NCBI GenBank assembly: GCA_032718565.1 | Contig: JAVGVS010000166.1 | Location: forward strand, 1-64,000 | Source: Distichodus sexfasciatus | Lineage: Eukaryota; Chordata; Actinopteri; Characiformes; Distichodontidae | Reading direction: 5' to 3' | Length of the DNA stretch: 64,000 bases | In this document: positions 49,560-62,829 of the stretch, in pieces | Numbering within the stretch: position 1 is the stretch's first letter | Layout: each line of letters starts with the position of its first letter | Notes under the pieces: model-generated | Seen by the model: the letters and a program-made list of their open reading frames with translations, nothing else | Told to the model about the DNA's origin: nothing | Databases searched by the model: none | Position numbers and translations under genes: made by a program

Positions 49560-51640
49560 TATGGGTTGAACAGCTCGCGCAGATGGCTCCTGCATCGCCG
49601 GATCTTGTTCCCATTTGGTGTTTGAACGATATAACTCTGTGGCTCAGCTCAGTGCTTTAAAACCGTTCCTGGGTGCTACGTTCCTCTTATCCTGTCGAGC
49701 ACAATCACATGCTGCCCTGGCCGGAGTGGTGGTAACTCTCTGTGGCTGTTGCTGTCATGATGCTTTTTCATGTGAGTTATTTTCTGTTCCATATGTAGTC
49801 GATGTCCTTCTTTGCCTGGATCCGTTCAACTTGGAAGCAGAGTGGTGACTGGTCTGCCAAAGAGTAATTCTGCAGGTAAAATACTGTCAATAGGCATTGC
49901 TCTCACATTTAGCAATGCTATGCTTACATCACCTCTTTGTTTCAAAGTTTTCTTTATGATTGATTTGAGATATCGCACATATCTCTCAATCAGCCCATTG
50001 CTTTTTGGGTAGTGGGATGAGTTGGTAATATGCTTGATTCCCAGTCTGTTGTGAATTTCTTAAAAGCTTCCCCTGTGTATTGTAGTTCATTGTAGACATT
50101 GGCAGTCAGGATTTCATCAGGACGTCCAAATAGGTAAATGTAGGTTTGCATCTTTCGCGGGACTGCTTAGTTAGACACAGGTGTTGGCATTTCATCTACA
50201 ATTGGGTATTTGGAGTATCTATCCACTGTTAGCAGATATTGACAGCCATCAATCTCGAACAGATCAGAAGCTAGGGATTGCCATAGTTTGGCAAATTTTG
50301 TGTAGGTTGAAAGGTTCTTTTGGGTATGCATCCTGAAACTCCATACATACACTGCAGGATCTGTAAACTCTTTCAATGCCGTCAGTCATCTTTACCCAAG
50401 AGACACTTTCTTGTGCAAGGCGGTATGTTTTTTCTATGCCTTGTTGGCTTGCATGTACCTGTTTTAGTATCGCTTCAGTCATGGAGTCTGGAATAAGAAC
50501 CTGTCTACCCTTAAATATGATTCCTGATACCATCGCCAGTTTTTCCCTGAAGGACCAATACGCACGCAGATCATTTGGGAGGTTCTTTATCCTTTCTGGC
50601 CAACCTTGGTGTATCAGTTCCTTCAGTGCATTGAGCCGAGGGTCCTTGGTTGTTTCAGTGTGGAGGGTCTCCTGCTTTCCAGTTGAGAAGTTTATTAGTG
50701 TGATGGTGTACTGTACTGGGATCTCAATCTATCCCATCAATGCACTCATCCAGCTAAATGTCGCTGTTGTTTTCAGGGCTTGGTAACCAGCTGAGGGTGT
50801 CTACCAGGACCATTTGGGCTACAGGTCAGTAGATGACATTTTAGATGTACCCATGTGTCTTTATCAGTGGTGGTGCAGCATGCAGTGGTTTTGCACATAT
50901 AGTGACAAGTGGGTTGTGGTCTGTTATCACATGAAATAATTTACCGCTGCATCTCATAAACTATGGCTAGCATTTCACGCTCTATGTTGCTGTACCTTGA
51001 CTGGCAGTCTGGTCGATTAATCTTCACTAAGGTCACGCCTAGGCCTTTCTGGGATGCATCTACTGCGAGAGTCAGAGAAGTGTTTGGGTCGTAGTATCCT
51101 AGGCTAACATCATCAGTAATCAGAGACTTCAGGTCTTCGAAACATTTTTTGGTGGTCTGTGTTCCACACCCATGGCGCATATTTTAGCAATCCGCTGATG
51201 GTGTTATCTTTTTCTGCAAATTTTGGGATGTATGGTGATAAGTCAGCATTCCCATGAACCTGTGCAGTTCATCTTTGTGATCATGTTCTCTCTCATTTTG
51301 TCCAAAGACTGCTAGATCATTAGCTATGCTGACTACACCTTTAGGGCCCTCTAGGATCTGATCCATCTTGGCCTGAAATACACGTTTCCAGCAGCACCTG
51401 CCGAATGGAGTCCTGAAGACTCTTCACCCAGGTGTACTGACCAGTAACCTGCTTTTGCATCAAGCTTGCTGAATACCTTTGCATTTGCAAACTTTGGGTT
51501 CAACTCCTCGACTGTTGGAATCTTGTGTGAGCATTTCTTTCTGGGGATCTAGACATATGCAGAGGAACCCATCTTTTTTGGTGCTATAGGCATTGTCGAT
51601 ATGAGATTCTTAAGGCCTACCTGCTTTGACATATGACATC
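49560..51640 (-). pseudogene. Ty3/Gypsy pol fragment
   Basis: Read on the minus strand from high to low coordinates. RT remnants come first (near 51560-51250). Then RNase H is near 51180-50941, with YYDPNTSLTLAVDASQKGLG and RYSNIEREMLAIVYEMQR. The integrase zinc-binding region follows near 50533-50340 (QVHASQQGIEKTYRLAQESV, then CSVCMEF), and the integrase core start lies near 50280-50167 (FEIDGCQYLLTVDRYSKYPI). Several stops and frameshifts separate the pieces. I found no LTR, gag or envelope sequence. It sits in the first epb41 intron, in the same orientation as the gene. Confidence 0.85.
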
Positions 51641-52405
51641 TTTGACATCTATAAAACTATTTTAAACTCAATACTTTATTTCAGTTCACTTAGCCCTATT
51701 ACATATCAATGAAAACTTCAGCAACCTCCTGAAACAAATGCGAAAGTCTATTTCCTTCTTGCAAACACATGCAGACACTCAAGTAAAAACTGTGGAGTAC
51801 ATGCAAAATTACACAGAGAAGATGGTCTGAAGGTTTGAACTCTTTAAAGAAATTGACTGTGCAAGGCTGTGTAACATTTTATAAGAAAAGCTGAATAAAC
51901 AACTTCACCATGAATAGTAACTCTCACTCAGTTTCAGTGACAATAGTCATTATTATGTTTGTACAATATGACTTCAATTCAAAATATTCCCTCAATTACA
52001 AGTGATATACAATTTCAGAGGATTTTTTAAATACGATTAGATTAAATTAGGTGGGGGCACATGGCTGAACACAAAAGGAATATTTTAACAATGCTGTAAA
52101 CTGAGGTTGTAAATGTGTTTTTTTTTTCAGTTAAATTTATGTTTGGTCTGGTCCACTTAAAGCTAGGAATACACTTAAGCTATTACATATTCGCAGTACT
52201 GTATTATGGGCTTGCACAATAGGAGTTAAGCCAAATTCTCTTTGTTCATGTGAACAAACAATTTACTTCTAATGATGGTAATGTTGGTAACGATACAACC
52301 TTGAATTGTCTTGAAAAGACATATTTAAAAAAATCAACCAAGAATCAAGGACTAATAGTGCTATCATGACATATTCAGTACACCTATACTTAACCATATG
52401 AAAAC
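51641..52405 (-). other. epb41 first intron, no feature seen
   Basis: AT-rich intronic DNA without recognised content. Confidence 0.4.
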
Positions 52406-53393
52406 TAGGGCTGGGTGATGGCATAAAAATAATATTGCGATATTTTAAAGCTATATCATGATACACGATATATATCTCAATACCTTTACATTTCCTCTAA
52501 ATCACTGTATAAATGATAAATTCGGTCCTATATTGCGTAAAATGACACCAATATAATTAATTTAGCCAAAGTTTAACATAGTACATGCTTTTATTTTAAA
52601 CCAAAGTATAATATAGCAAACTTCATACTTTATATTGGGAACAGACAAGTAGGCAAGGGGAGCCATTGATCGCGTGCTTATTAAACGTGCTATAATTTAA
52701 TAGACCTAACTATTAAATTATAAGGTCGATAAACTATAACTTGCATTTAACCTACCTGCCGCTGTCCCACTTTCAACGTCATCTTTGGTTTTTCTGTAGA
52801 AACTTTCTGTAGCGTGCAGTCAATGACAAAACCAGGAGCCATCGGCCAATAGGATTCGCAGAAACAGCTAAAACCCCGCCCTCAAACTGCCAAACCCCGC
52901 GCGTAGAAATCTCACTCGAGCAAAAAAGCTGCACGTCAGAAAACTACTTTGCACGCGCGGACATTTAACATATCGAGAGGAAAAAAAAATTTGAGAGAGG
53001 AAAAATACAGTTTGCGCGTAATATTATCACAACTGCGCACCTGATTCTTAATTTTGTGCTCTCGAGTTTCACAATTGCGCTCGCAACTTTTTGCGGCAAG
53101 CCATTTTGCGCGCTCTAGTTTTGGCATTGATGTGACGCCATAGACGGGGGAGCGAGCAGAGAAGCGACACACGAAAGCGGTACAAAACGCTAGGAGAGTT
53201 TTCTGGATGGGCGGGAGAGTGAGCTGTCTGCTTTGACGGGGCAGAAAAGCAAACCTCGAAAGCGAAGTCCATGCTGTCTGTTTAACAATAACGTTAGGAT
53301 TTATACTCGATGGTCACGATATAGTCACTTACTACATTGCACGTGGAACAAGCCAAGATACATCGAGTATATTCGATATATCGCTCACCCCTA
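52406..53393. mobile_element. hAT-like MITE, family C copy 3
   Basis: Starts TAGGGCTGGGTGATGGC, ends ATATATCGCTCACCCCTA, and has exact 8-bp target duplications ATGAAAAC (52398-52405, 53394-53401). Inner GCG-rich block 52925-53145 is the inverse of 40965-41115 in copy 1. Confidence 0.93.
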
Positions 53394-53989
53394 ATGAAAA
53401 CTATTGTAAAATTTTGCAAAGTAGGATTGTTCCATGTTATATGAGTCTTATATGGCACTCATTCTTGAATAAAATCATTTTTGTTTAATTCAATTATAAT
53501 GCTTCAAAACATTACTTCTAAGATGTTGATTTGATTTTTTCTATGAGATCTGTGCATTTCTGGTTCCATTACTGTATGTGCATTATTGTGTATTATTTAG
53601 TAATACACACACATTTAGACTAGGGATGCAAGCACGGCTTTAGAGCAAGAAACGGCTTTTAATTATGAGCGGACACTCTCAGCCCGCGTCTGCCTTTATG
53701 TGATTAAAGCCAAACCGAAGTGAGGCATCATATGACACGCCCACTCGCTTTCAAACGGGCTCTCGCTACCTGCAACCTGTTGCAGAAGAGTTCTCGGTCG
53801 CTCCGACGGATTTCCGTCCATTGGACTCTAGTTGTGATGGAACTGTCCACAAAGTGATGTTATCAGTAGGCAAGGTATAGAAATTTTGGATAGCTCACTT
53901 CAATAGCTTTCTTATTAGAATGTTTATTTTGCAGCTTGCCGTAAACACACGTGCAAGTGATTTGTAGCGCTCACGGTTCTTATGTGAAA

Positions 53990-54510
53990 CGCCACAAGTT
54001 CAGTCAAATCTTCCCCTTTATTACAGACGAAACCCATATTTTGGCAAAAACAAAAACAACCAGCATTCTACTCACAGTACAGCCATTTATAAATAGTTTC
54101 TAGTGATTACTTTGGGCGTGCAGTAATCACGTACTTGTGACCGCGACCCGTGTCACCGGGGGATTGTGGAAAATGTAGTTCATTCAAATGTGGGCAATAG
54201 GCTCAAAGTTAACCAAGACTTAAGTATTTTTACATTTTAAATTGATCAGAATTTTTTATTCTACAATGTTAGACAGTAACCAATAGGAAAAGATAAATAT
54301 AGAAAAAAAAAAAATCAAATAATTTATTCTTTATCCAGATGGATACCAAATTAATAAAGAAGTATATCTGCTTGCACTAACCTTATTTTTCCTCAAAGTA
54401 CTAACCCATAGAATGTCTCATAGAACCCACAGAATAAAAATTCTGCAAGTCAATAAAACAAGACACTGTTATTTCTAGTAATTACATCTACGGTTCCAGC
54501 ACTTTTATAC
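53990..54510. repeat. Dispersed repeat family A, copy 2
   Basis: Closely related to 14090-14640, with the same block order and several short indels. The region before it (53630-53990) may belong to the same element. Confidence 0.75.
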
Positions 54511-55356
54511 AGCATAAAGCTAAAACAAATAATAATATAAAATAATTTATTAATAACTTTTCACATTTGTTGTGCAATGTTAAAATACACTTGACATTAA
54601 TGCACATTGTGTTTTATGAGATAATTTTTTTTATTTTACAACCTTTTAGCAGTCAGTTGTAGGTCTGTAGTCTGTAGTCTGTTCAGGAGTGGGGCCAAGT
54701 AAAACATTTTATTTAGAATTTTATTTTATTTGACACTGTTAGAATGTCAGCATTCAGTGCTAAATAAATATATTCACAGTTTTGCAACTGATTTATTCAT
54801 TGAAGCATGCCTTGACTTTAGTGATGTAAGCACACACAGTCCCAGCCATGACAGCAATGGTACAAAAAACGGACATAATTTCTTTTGGTGTTTCGGTTTG
54901 GCCAAAAATTTCATTTCAGTGCATCCATAATTTAGACACATTTGAGCACACACAAAAGCAAGCACACAGATAACTAGGACAGAGAGATAAATATAAACCG
55001 GTGAGCATAAGATGAAAAACATATGTGATACACATCTGTAAAATATTAATGAGTATCTCTTATAAAGTTGTCAATGCCAAAACTCCACTTCTTTGTACAA
55101 CTGACTTAGACCACCTATGTGAATGTAACCATTACAAAATACAGAATATCTAGAACTATGTATAATTTTCATTCCAACCTGAGGAAGAAACCAAGTGGAA
55201 AATATACAGATAAAGGTAAATTAATAATACTAAATAATAAAGAGAAAGAATGAGAGTATAGGAATGCTGCGTGTCTCTGAACTGGATGCAGAAAGTGAGC
55301 TTAAGGTTGGAAAGCGGCTTTAAAATTAATCTGTGCTGCATGGGATTATAGAGAAG

Positions 55357-55402
<46 letters not shown>

Positions 55403-56516
55403 ATGCATGCTGATGTAGGACAAAAACATTCAGCCTTAACTGTAAATCAACGATAGGGAAAAACAAAAATAAAACATAAATGAAAATTATCTGAACGTAT
55501 GTATGCCGGTATTAACACAAACACTATATATACATATATATGTTATCACCAATCATGTGCAGCTCTATCAAGAGCAGCTTCTAATCTTATGGATTGCTGT
55601 TCTATTACATCAATATTTTATCGCAGGTGTTCTTGTGAGCAGTAGCTTCTGTCTAGAAATTTTAAATCAGCAGCAGTATGATCCATTTTAGAAACATCAA
55701 CAACTCAAACAAACAAACAAATAAATATATAAATGTTTTGTGAGATGGGACTCGTGTGTAAGCCCGCAACGAAATCAACCTTACTAATGAATTTCACGTT
55801 TTCTCGTCTCTCTGTATATCTGTACAATATATAGAAGCGATGACAATAAAGTTTACTTTGACTTTTGACTTGAATAAGGCTTTAAGGAAAAGGAAAAAGG
55901 ACAACTCAGCAGTACTTCTAGTTATTACGCCATCGTACATTTACTTCTATACCACAGTGAAATATTAGGCTACGTGGACCAGAGATGATGAAGAGCCGAC
56001 GGTGACGTTTACAGATTAAGCAGAGAGTGTAAGTAAACATGTGGGGCGGAGCGAGTTGTTTGTCATGTTTTGTCAGTTGTTTATATCACCCTCTTCTCAT
56101 ATCATAGCTACGACCGATCGCAAATCATTTCTTTTTACATGTGCAAAAAACAATAAATCAAAACAGTGTGTAGGGGGTTATTTCACATTATCTCTAGGTT
56201 TTCATACAACATCCGAAGCATCGACACAAACCTACCATTATTTACAACATGGACTGAGCTAACAGTGCACGGGCCAGCAATTATTTCAACAAACAAGTAC
56301 AGTTTAATTTCATATATTTCCGGACAATCGCACGTTGCAAGCATAAACTATTTCCATTTGTTTTTCACGGCAAACGGGCAAGCAGGTGCATAATCTCTGC
56401 GTCTGAAAATGGCGCCGAATGTGAAAAAAAATGTCAACAGATTCCCTTCCTCGCTAGCATCTCATCACACAATACCTAACCATCACCGATGTACAAATTA
56501 TTGCGAATGGACTTAC
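54511..56516 (-). other. epb41 first intron, 5' part
   Basis: A (CT)n run at 55349-55398, and at 55803-55870 a short piece (CTCTGTATATCTGTACA...) shared with 30290-30350 in the 29590-30675 hAT element. Otherwise nothing recognised. Confidence 0.45.
55349..55398. repeat. (CT)n microsatellite
   Basis: CTCTCT run with two TTT interruptions. Confidence 0.95.
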
Positions 56517-56600
56517 CGTTCTCTTTAATTCATCCAGACGGAAAAAATGAATCCAAAGCAAATGTGTTTTAAATTTGCCCTCCCTCTGACGGAGATATAG
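56517..56600 (-). other. epb41: Probable epb41 noncoding first exon (donor end)
   Basis: A full-consensus donor AACG|gtaagt on the minus strand (intron from 56516) is the best candidate to feed the acceptor at 45540, whose exon already starts with 5' UTR. The 5' limit is unknown, as I see no TATA box or clear start site; 56600 is only a placeholder. Other first exons, known in mammalian EPB41, could lie outside this window. Confidence 0.4.
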
Positions 56601-57829
56601 GTTAGCAAACACGTGTAAGATTGTCCTACTATAAATGGTGTTTAGGCTCTAGTAAAAAAGAAGGACTTACGTATGAAATAAGATGGAGGGGACCAATGGC
56701 AAACCAAAAGAGACAGAAACAATCCAATCACAGCGCTCGGCACTGCAGTCGCTGCCCAGTGCTAGGCTACAGCAGCGTTGCAACCAAGGGTTCACAGAAA
56801 CGTGATTTTCTAATACATTTTATAAATCTTTTTTTCAGTGTTTACAACGATAGAAACGCAGTTCTTGCTTCTGAAGACTGAAACTGAAAAATTGACGGGA
56901 AAACGGGAAAATTTGTCCATTAAATTCCATTTTCATAGTCAACATCTAGGGGACAATAATATCTAACACTGAATAAATCATTTACTAGGTTTGTTATACA
57001 GAATATGCGTGAATATGTGCCTTTCTAACACTATCCATCAAAATTATTTAATAATAGACGTACAGTATCATTTATAGGGGTACCACTAGGGTGGGCTGGA
57101 GAGCAAATCTGCCCTTATTGTTTCATATACAAAAATGGATTTGTACAGTCTGTCTTAATTGCCATCCCCCCGCCCTGTCTCTGTTTTTCAAACTTGACTA
57201 CAAAAATATGACAAAAACTTTCTTGTTTACATAATACTTGACGTTTGCATAAATTCTCTCCATTTCCAGTGCTTTCCCTTTACCATTGAGTGATTCTACC
57301 CCTTTGCAAATGTAAGGAGCAGGTGTGTTCCCAGATCGTCTGGTGATGTAACATGACAGCAGCAACCAGACATGCATGGTCCCTCGAGATTAGGAAAACA
57401 GAAGAGAGGCTCAACCCCCAGTCCCTTCCCCACCCTGCCTCTTCTTCCAAGGACAGGACACCTTCTGCCCCAGCAACTTCCCCTCCCCTCTGACTCCTAT
57501 TTTCACTAACATCTGTGGTCTTGTGCACCAGCTGGGCATGAGGTTACTAATTACCACCTTATCCTTAGTTACTCCATCACAGTACTGCACACCCTGCTCA
57601 GATGGTTTCAAGTAGCCAGTAGCCAATTTTGCAATGCCAGCAAGTTGTCAAGAAATCATGAACTGATTGAACCAATATATATTTAAAGGAACAGATCACA
57701 GATTTAAGGGCTTCAAATAAAAAAAGTCTTTCAACTTTCAGGTGTAGGTACTTAAAAGTAAAGATTAAAACATAGTCTACTGCTGTTTCAAAAAGGTAAA
57801 GCTAACACAAAACATTAATTCATCAGCCG
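56600..57829. other. Upstream flank of epb41
   Basis: Possible promoter region near 56600-56800 and, at 57280-57620, an unusually C/T-rich segment with a long minus-strand open frame that I cannot assign. No other feature. Confidence 0.3.
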
Positions 57830-58118
57830 TTGGGTGGGATGGGGAGGGATTGGTAGGGGCGGGACGGCGGGTCCTCTTCTTTTGGAGGGGTCCCCAGAGG
57901 ACAGAGTACAATTGGATGGCATAGTTGGGGTAGGGTCTTATACTTGGCAAAAGAATGGTACTTATCCTATTATTTTTTTATTTTTTACCTTTAAAAGAAT
58001 ATTTACACTACAAATGATGATATCTACTTGATATTGATGGGTGTTTTTTCCACACAATTGTGTATGTATATATGTTTCCTCCCTGCTAAAATAGCAATAA
58101 AAAGATATGACCAAAAAA
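57830..58118 (+). mobile_element. LINE 3' end (probably L1/Tx1), 5'-truncated
   Basis: G-rich start, then a TTTTATTTTTTACCTTT tract and the end AGCAATAAAAAGATATGACC followed by AAAAAAAA. An ending of this kind is usual for fish L1/Tx1 elements. No RT frame remains. Confidence 0.5.
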
Positions 58119-58129
58119 AATCATTCATT

Positions 58130-58465
58130 ATCCGAACCGCTCAATGACCCCCCTTTGGGGCCACGGGGACCGGAGCCTACCCCGAGAACTATGGGCGCAA
58201 GGCGGAGACCAATCCTGAGCAGAAGCCAACACACCACAGGGCACACACACTCACACTCTCATTTACACTTTACGGGGCCAATTTAGAGTCGCCAAACAAC
58301 CTATAGTGCATGCTTTTGGACTGTGGGAGGACACCAGGGCACCCGGAAAAAATTCATGCGAACTAGGGGAAAGCATGCAAATTCCACACAGAAAGGCTCT
58401 ACGACCGCTGGAACTTCTTGCTGTGAGGCAGCAGCGCTAACCACTGCACCACCATGCCGCCCCTA
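58130..58465. repeat. Dispersed repeat family D, copy 2
   Basis: Longer copy of the family at 48896, from CATTATCCGAACCGCTCAAT to CACCACCATGCCGCCCCT. Confidence 0.75.
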
Positions 58466-59588
58466 ACAGAAAACAAACATGCATAATAGATTATGACTTT
58501 GAACAGATGTTTGAACTATTCTCTCATCTTTCACCATTTTCTGTCAAGAGTCTAAATTCAATTAAGAGTCCAAAACCCCATGAGGGTTACAGCTAATACT
58601 TTAAAGGGATCCTGACTGGTCCCAAATGTTGGCCTTATAAAATTAGCGTTGGCATCAGCTATATAAATGTCATATTAAACACTAATGTTAACAATGTTTT
58701 CATTTTTATGAAAATATTTACAAATACCGTTCACTCGCAGGTTGCCACTATTGTTTACACCTCAGTGCATTCTTTTTTAAGACAGCCGGTTCTTATGGCT
58801 CAGCGCACTAAACAGAGACGGTTCTTTCGGGCTCCCAAGAGGCTCCTCAGATTTGTTGCTTAAATTAATATTATCTAAAATGGTGTGTAAATTTAATTAC
58901 TAATGTACAAAACATATATTATATCAAATGTTTATTTATGGCTTATTATACTAAACATGGAACAGGATGCTACAAAAAATAAATGTAAAAGTACAAAAAC
59001 AAAAACCCATCTGAATTTGATAAAAAAGATCCAATCTCTGATTGCATGTATAATATAAACTTTTACACAGAAACCTTTTGTCTCTGTGGCCTCTGCACTC
59101 TCTCCCTCCTATTTCTCTCTCGGAGCGTGTGTACTGTGTCTGTAACCCCGCACCTCCCCCTCCTGCTCAGTGCGGACACAGACGCCGCTACACATCATGT
59201 AGTTGACCAATCACGAGCGGCTTGAACAGAAAAAAGCAAAAAAAGGATAAAACAAAGCAGCTCCGGCTCCCAGGCAGGAGCCAGCTCCGATTGTTCAGTT
59301 CAAAGAGCCGGCTCTAAGAGCTGTTTCGTTTGCGACCGACACATCACTAGTGCCAAGGGGGGCTTTAGTATGGAAGTAAATTAGTGACAAGTATTTGAAT
59401 TTAAAAAAACATATTGACTTTTTGCAATTAAATAAAAACATGCCTGATTTATTTCAGTTGTAATTACAACATTTAAGATTCAATATAGAAAAAAACATTA
59501 AAAAAAATTACGACTTTAATTATTCAATCGGTATCATTCAGCGCCTTTATTTCAGCTTTGCCATTGCAAGTGGGGTATTTCACTTGGA
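58466..59588. other. Intergenic DNA with hAT-like end
   Basis: Has AAGAGCCGGCTCTAAGAGCT and, at about 59330-59350, TGCGACCGACACATCACTAG, which resembles the end of a hAT-type element. No left end was found. Confidence 0.35.
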
Positions 59589-59706
59589 CAAATTCAGTTG
59601 GAAATTCACTTGGACAAATTCATTTGGAAATTCAGTCTGAAATTTGGGCTGAAATTCAGTGGGAAATTCGGTCTGAAATTCAGTCAGAAATTCGGTCTGA
59701 AATTCA
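59589..59706. repeat. Short tandem repeat, GAAATTCAGTCT unit
   Basis: About seven variants of GGAAATTCAGTCT and TGAAATTCGG with 16- to 24-bp spacing. The forward frame reads as repeats of KFGLKFS, probably by chance. Confidence 0.85.
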
Positions 59707-60214
59707 GCCTTACATCCTGGACCTACAGGAAAAGAGGTAGAGTGCAGAGCGCGTCCAGTACGTTTCCGGCATACTCAACGTCTTGTGCGCATTTAATGCA
59801 TTGGCTCCATTCAGGGGTGCAACTACTCACTTTTTGGCGGGTATGCAACAACAATTTTGCCTGTTTTACAGTTCACTTACTGAAGTTTATTTAAACAGAT
59901 TTCACATTTTTCACCATAAAAAAGGAAAAAAGTAAGAAAGTGGAGTAAAAAGTAAGATATTTGACCTTTGACCAAGTTCAAATAAAAAGTCTACCAAAAT
60001 GCAAATACTTCAGCAAAGTACAGATGCTTCAAAAAGGTACTTCAGTACAGTAACTAATTACAAGTACTTTGTTACTATCCAGTCCATCACTGGCCGAGGG
60101 ATACAGTAGGAAGGAACTAAATTGTAACATGCCGTGCCTTGGCACTTGCCCATTTGTCAAGTATAGAATTTAAGGAAATAGACCTGGCCAGAGTATTTTC
60201 AATAGAGATCACTG

Positions 60215-60960
60215 ACAGTCATCTGTCATTACTCATGGTTGACCAAAGGTAGGTCTTTATAAGCTTCAGCTTGCTGAAGGATCTCTCGGCTGAGGCAACG
60301 GTCATTGGCATGGTCAGGAAAACTCTGAGGGCCACAGTCAAATTGGGGAAAACCAGGTCGAGATTTTCCTGTAGAAGATAGTTCAATTTGTCTATAGCCA
60401 TTTTGTATCCCTTTAACAGGTGGCTAGCAGAATATATCTCTTGAATGATGTCTCTAGAGTTACAGATTCCTGTAATTCTGCTTGATTCATCTGTGAATCC
60501 ATCCTGGCTATGAACCTGAACCCTTTGCTTTTATCTGATCTGGGGTATGGTCCATCAGGATATTCCTGTGGGCCATTCTCTACCACTCTTAGAGAGTCCC
60601 CTATCTCACGTGGTGCAAGCCAGTCAGATGGGTCTTGTGGCAAAGTTCTTTCCCTAGCAACTCCTCTTTTTTCCACCTCCACTTCTTCCTCTGACTCAAG
60701 TGGCTCTGCATCACTCTCTGATCTATTATTTTCAAAAGGACACAGTAAAAAGGCCAGTAAACAGAACTTCCAACCACCCTGCGTTTGATCTTGTGTGGAA
60801 CTAATAATCAACACTAAAACGCTTTCTACCTGATGTCATCATGGGCCTTCTCCTCTCTACGTGTTGGCATCTCCATGGCCATCTCTGTCTCCTCTGTGTC
60901 CTCTCTCTTTTCCTCCGCTACTTTCATGTCCTGTTTCTGTTGTTGTCCACTGGCCCATGT
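60215..60960 (-). pseudogene. hAT transposase relic (C-terminal dimerisation domain)
   Basis: On the minus strand, LVFPNLTVALRVFLTMPMTV followed by ASAERSFSKLKLIKTYLWST matches the hAT C-terminal (hATC) dimerisation domain, near 60390-60235. The frame stops at 60219, before the domain's last helix. Upstream pieces (60413-60814) are acidic and not recognised. Termini not found. Confidence 0.75.
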
Positions 60961-61194
60961 TAAACAACCAGCTTAATTACACATCTATCTGATGTAGTCT
61001 TACCAGTAATCATAATAAATCAGTTAGCTGAGTTTGTATTATGGTCAGAACAGAATAGAGTGACTGCCCTACACTTCCACCTCATATTAGACCTACCTGT
61101 TGCTTTCCCTTTCATTTCCTGATCCTGTCTCATTGTCTCCATCCTCACATCTGAATGAAATTAATATAGCATTTAATATAGTTGCTTTATACAT

Positions 61195-61196
<2 letters not shown>

Positions 61197-61231
<35 letters not shown>

Positions 61232-61232
61232 T

Positions 61233-61272
<40 letters not shown>
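61197..61272. repeat. (TA)n microsatellite
   Basis: Two TA runs separated by CTTTCTA. Confidence 0.97.
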
Positions 61273-61275
<3 letters not shown>

Positions 61276-61369
61276 CTTATAGGTACTTGCACAAAGTCAG
61301 GGATTTGTGGGATCATAGTCATTATATTTTGTAGTCATTATATTATATTATTTCTTAGGATTATAGGAT

Positions 61370-61619
61370 TATAGATCTGTGGTTAGTTCTCCAAGATGTT
61401 TGGAACAACCTGAGTTCCTTCAAAAGCTGTATTGAAGTGTTGCTGTTGTTTGAAGGCAAAGAATTGGTCACACCAAATATTGATTTGATTTAGATTTCTC
61501 TTTGTTTCATTCACTGCATTTGTTGATTGATGAGAAATAAATGATTAACACTTCCATTTTTGGGCATTTATTTGTTTATAGCATTTTTTCACACCTGCTA
61601 AACTTTTGCTCAGTACTGT
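61370..61619 (+). mobile_element. Tc1 fragment, same family as 37786-39413
   Basis: GTTCTCCAAGATGTTTGGAA is the transposase C-terminal coding region. It runs on to the terminal repeat CACACCTGCTAAACTTTTGC and CAGTACTGTA. Only the last 250 bp remain. Confidence 0.8.
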
Positions 61620-61624
61620 ATATA

Positions 61625-62010
61625 CACACACTACCAGTCAAAAGTTTGGACACATCCTACTATTCCTACTACTATTTTACATTGTGGAATTCTCACTAAA
61701 GGCATCAGAACTATGAAAAAAGAACTGTGTAAGAGGCTATTTGACAGAATGAGACTGATGGAGTGCTGTACCAAATAAGCACACAGCCTCCACAGTGATG
61801 ACCAAAGCAATCAAGATGGTTTTGGGATGAGATGAACCTTGCATGAGTGAGCAAAAGGGCCAACAAGTGCTTAGCATCTCTGGGAACTCCTTCAAGACTG
61901 TTGGAAAACCATTTCAGGTGACTACCTCATGAAGCTCATCGAGAGAATGTCAGAGTGTGCAAAGTGATCCAAAGCAAAGAGGTGGTTATTTTTCAGAATC
62001 TAAGATATAA
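61625..62010 (+). mobile_element. Another Tc1-family fragment, internally deleted
   Basis: Begins near CTACCAGTCAAAAGTTTGGA and later encodes ISGDYL- and MKLIERMSE-like C-terminal transposase residues near 61915-61955. The middle of the gene is missing. Confidence 0.65.
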
Positions 62011-62433
62011 AATATGTTTTGGGTTTATTTGATGTCAAATTAGTCAGAAGAACTTTGAATCATTCATTAATTCGTGCGTTTTGATCGCTTCTGCCTCTAG
62101 CGGTGCAAATTAAGTCTCTACTTCCTTTATATAAATTGCATTGCTGTTCTGTAATTTCTTACTGCAAACTTTTAATATAAAGTGACTAACGACTGATCTT
62201 TACTTCTCAGCGTGTCTGTTTTAAAATTTTTAACGAGAATCGGCAAGTGTAAAAATTCCTCCACCTAAACATGGCGTCTGCACGTTAATTTTCTTTTCAT
62301 ACCTTTCTACTTGCTACTTGATTTAAGTAATATAATCAGCAGTTAAAACCTAAAATATAGGGTTTGCTCAACTCGTGAGACTGAGGCGCAAAACCAGCAG
62401 GCAGCTTCTCCAGCGATCCTGCTCAACAAATAA

Positions 62434-62518
62434 CAGGGATCCCAAATCTCCCGGAGGCCGGGGAGTGGCCCAGAGGCGGGACCTCCCGGAAATGAGTTTT
62501 TGCAGGTTGGGATCCCTG
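62434..62518. mobile_element. Tiny palindromic-ended element
   Basis: 85 bp from CAGGGATCCCAA to TTGGGATCCCTG, exact 12-bp inverse ends, with AAATAA on each side. Possible MITE or a deleted hAT; the short target repeat is weak evidence. Confidence 0.4.
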
Positions 62519-62829
62519 AAATAACAACGTAAGTGATATCTTTTTTTTTAAATAAGATGCCTAACGGTGATGTTGTTTTCTGTAGTGAGTGCAGAATGTT
62601 TAGCCTTACCTCCTCCGTCAGCAGTGATACTTTAAATATTGATAACTGAATCTGTAAAAGGTGTAAGATGGTCTTCTACAAGACCAACGGAGACAGAAGA
62701 TTATAGAACTAAGACATGCGCACTCCAGGCGTTACTTTTAGTCACCAGGTAAGCCTTTGGGCCTACAGCAGGCTCTGGTGGCTACAGACTGCTGGCTGTC
62801 AAAGTGGTGCTCTGAAAATAGCATAGGTT

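Noticed and set aside
48977..49660. 227-codon plus-strand ORF
   Set aside because: It starts in dispersed repeat family D and runs on towards the Gypsy relic; no motif continues across it.
49560..51640. Possible endogenous retrovirus
   Set aside because: Only RT, RNase H and integrase pieces of Ty3/Gypsy type are visible. No LTR, gag or envelope was found, so a retrovirus is not supported.
57280..57626. Overlapping minus-strand ORFs in C/T-rich DNA upstream of epb41
   Set aside because: Base composition explains the open frames; no domain and no splice sites that link them to epb41.
59558..59894. ORF of repeated KFGLKFS units
   Set aside because: It is the translation of a short GAAATTCAG tandem repeat, with no start context or conservation evidence.
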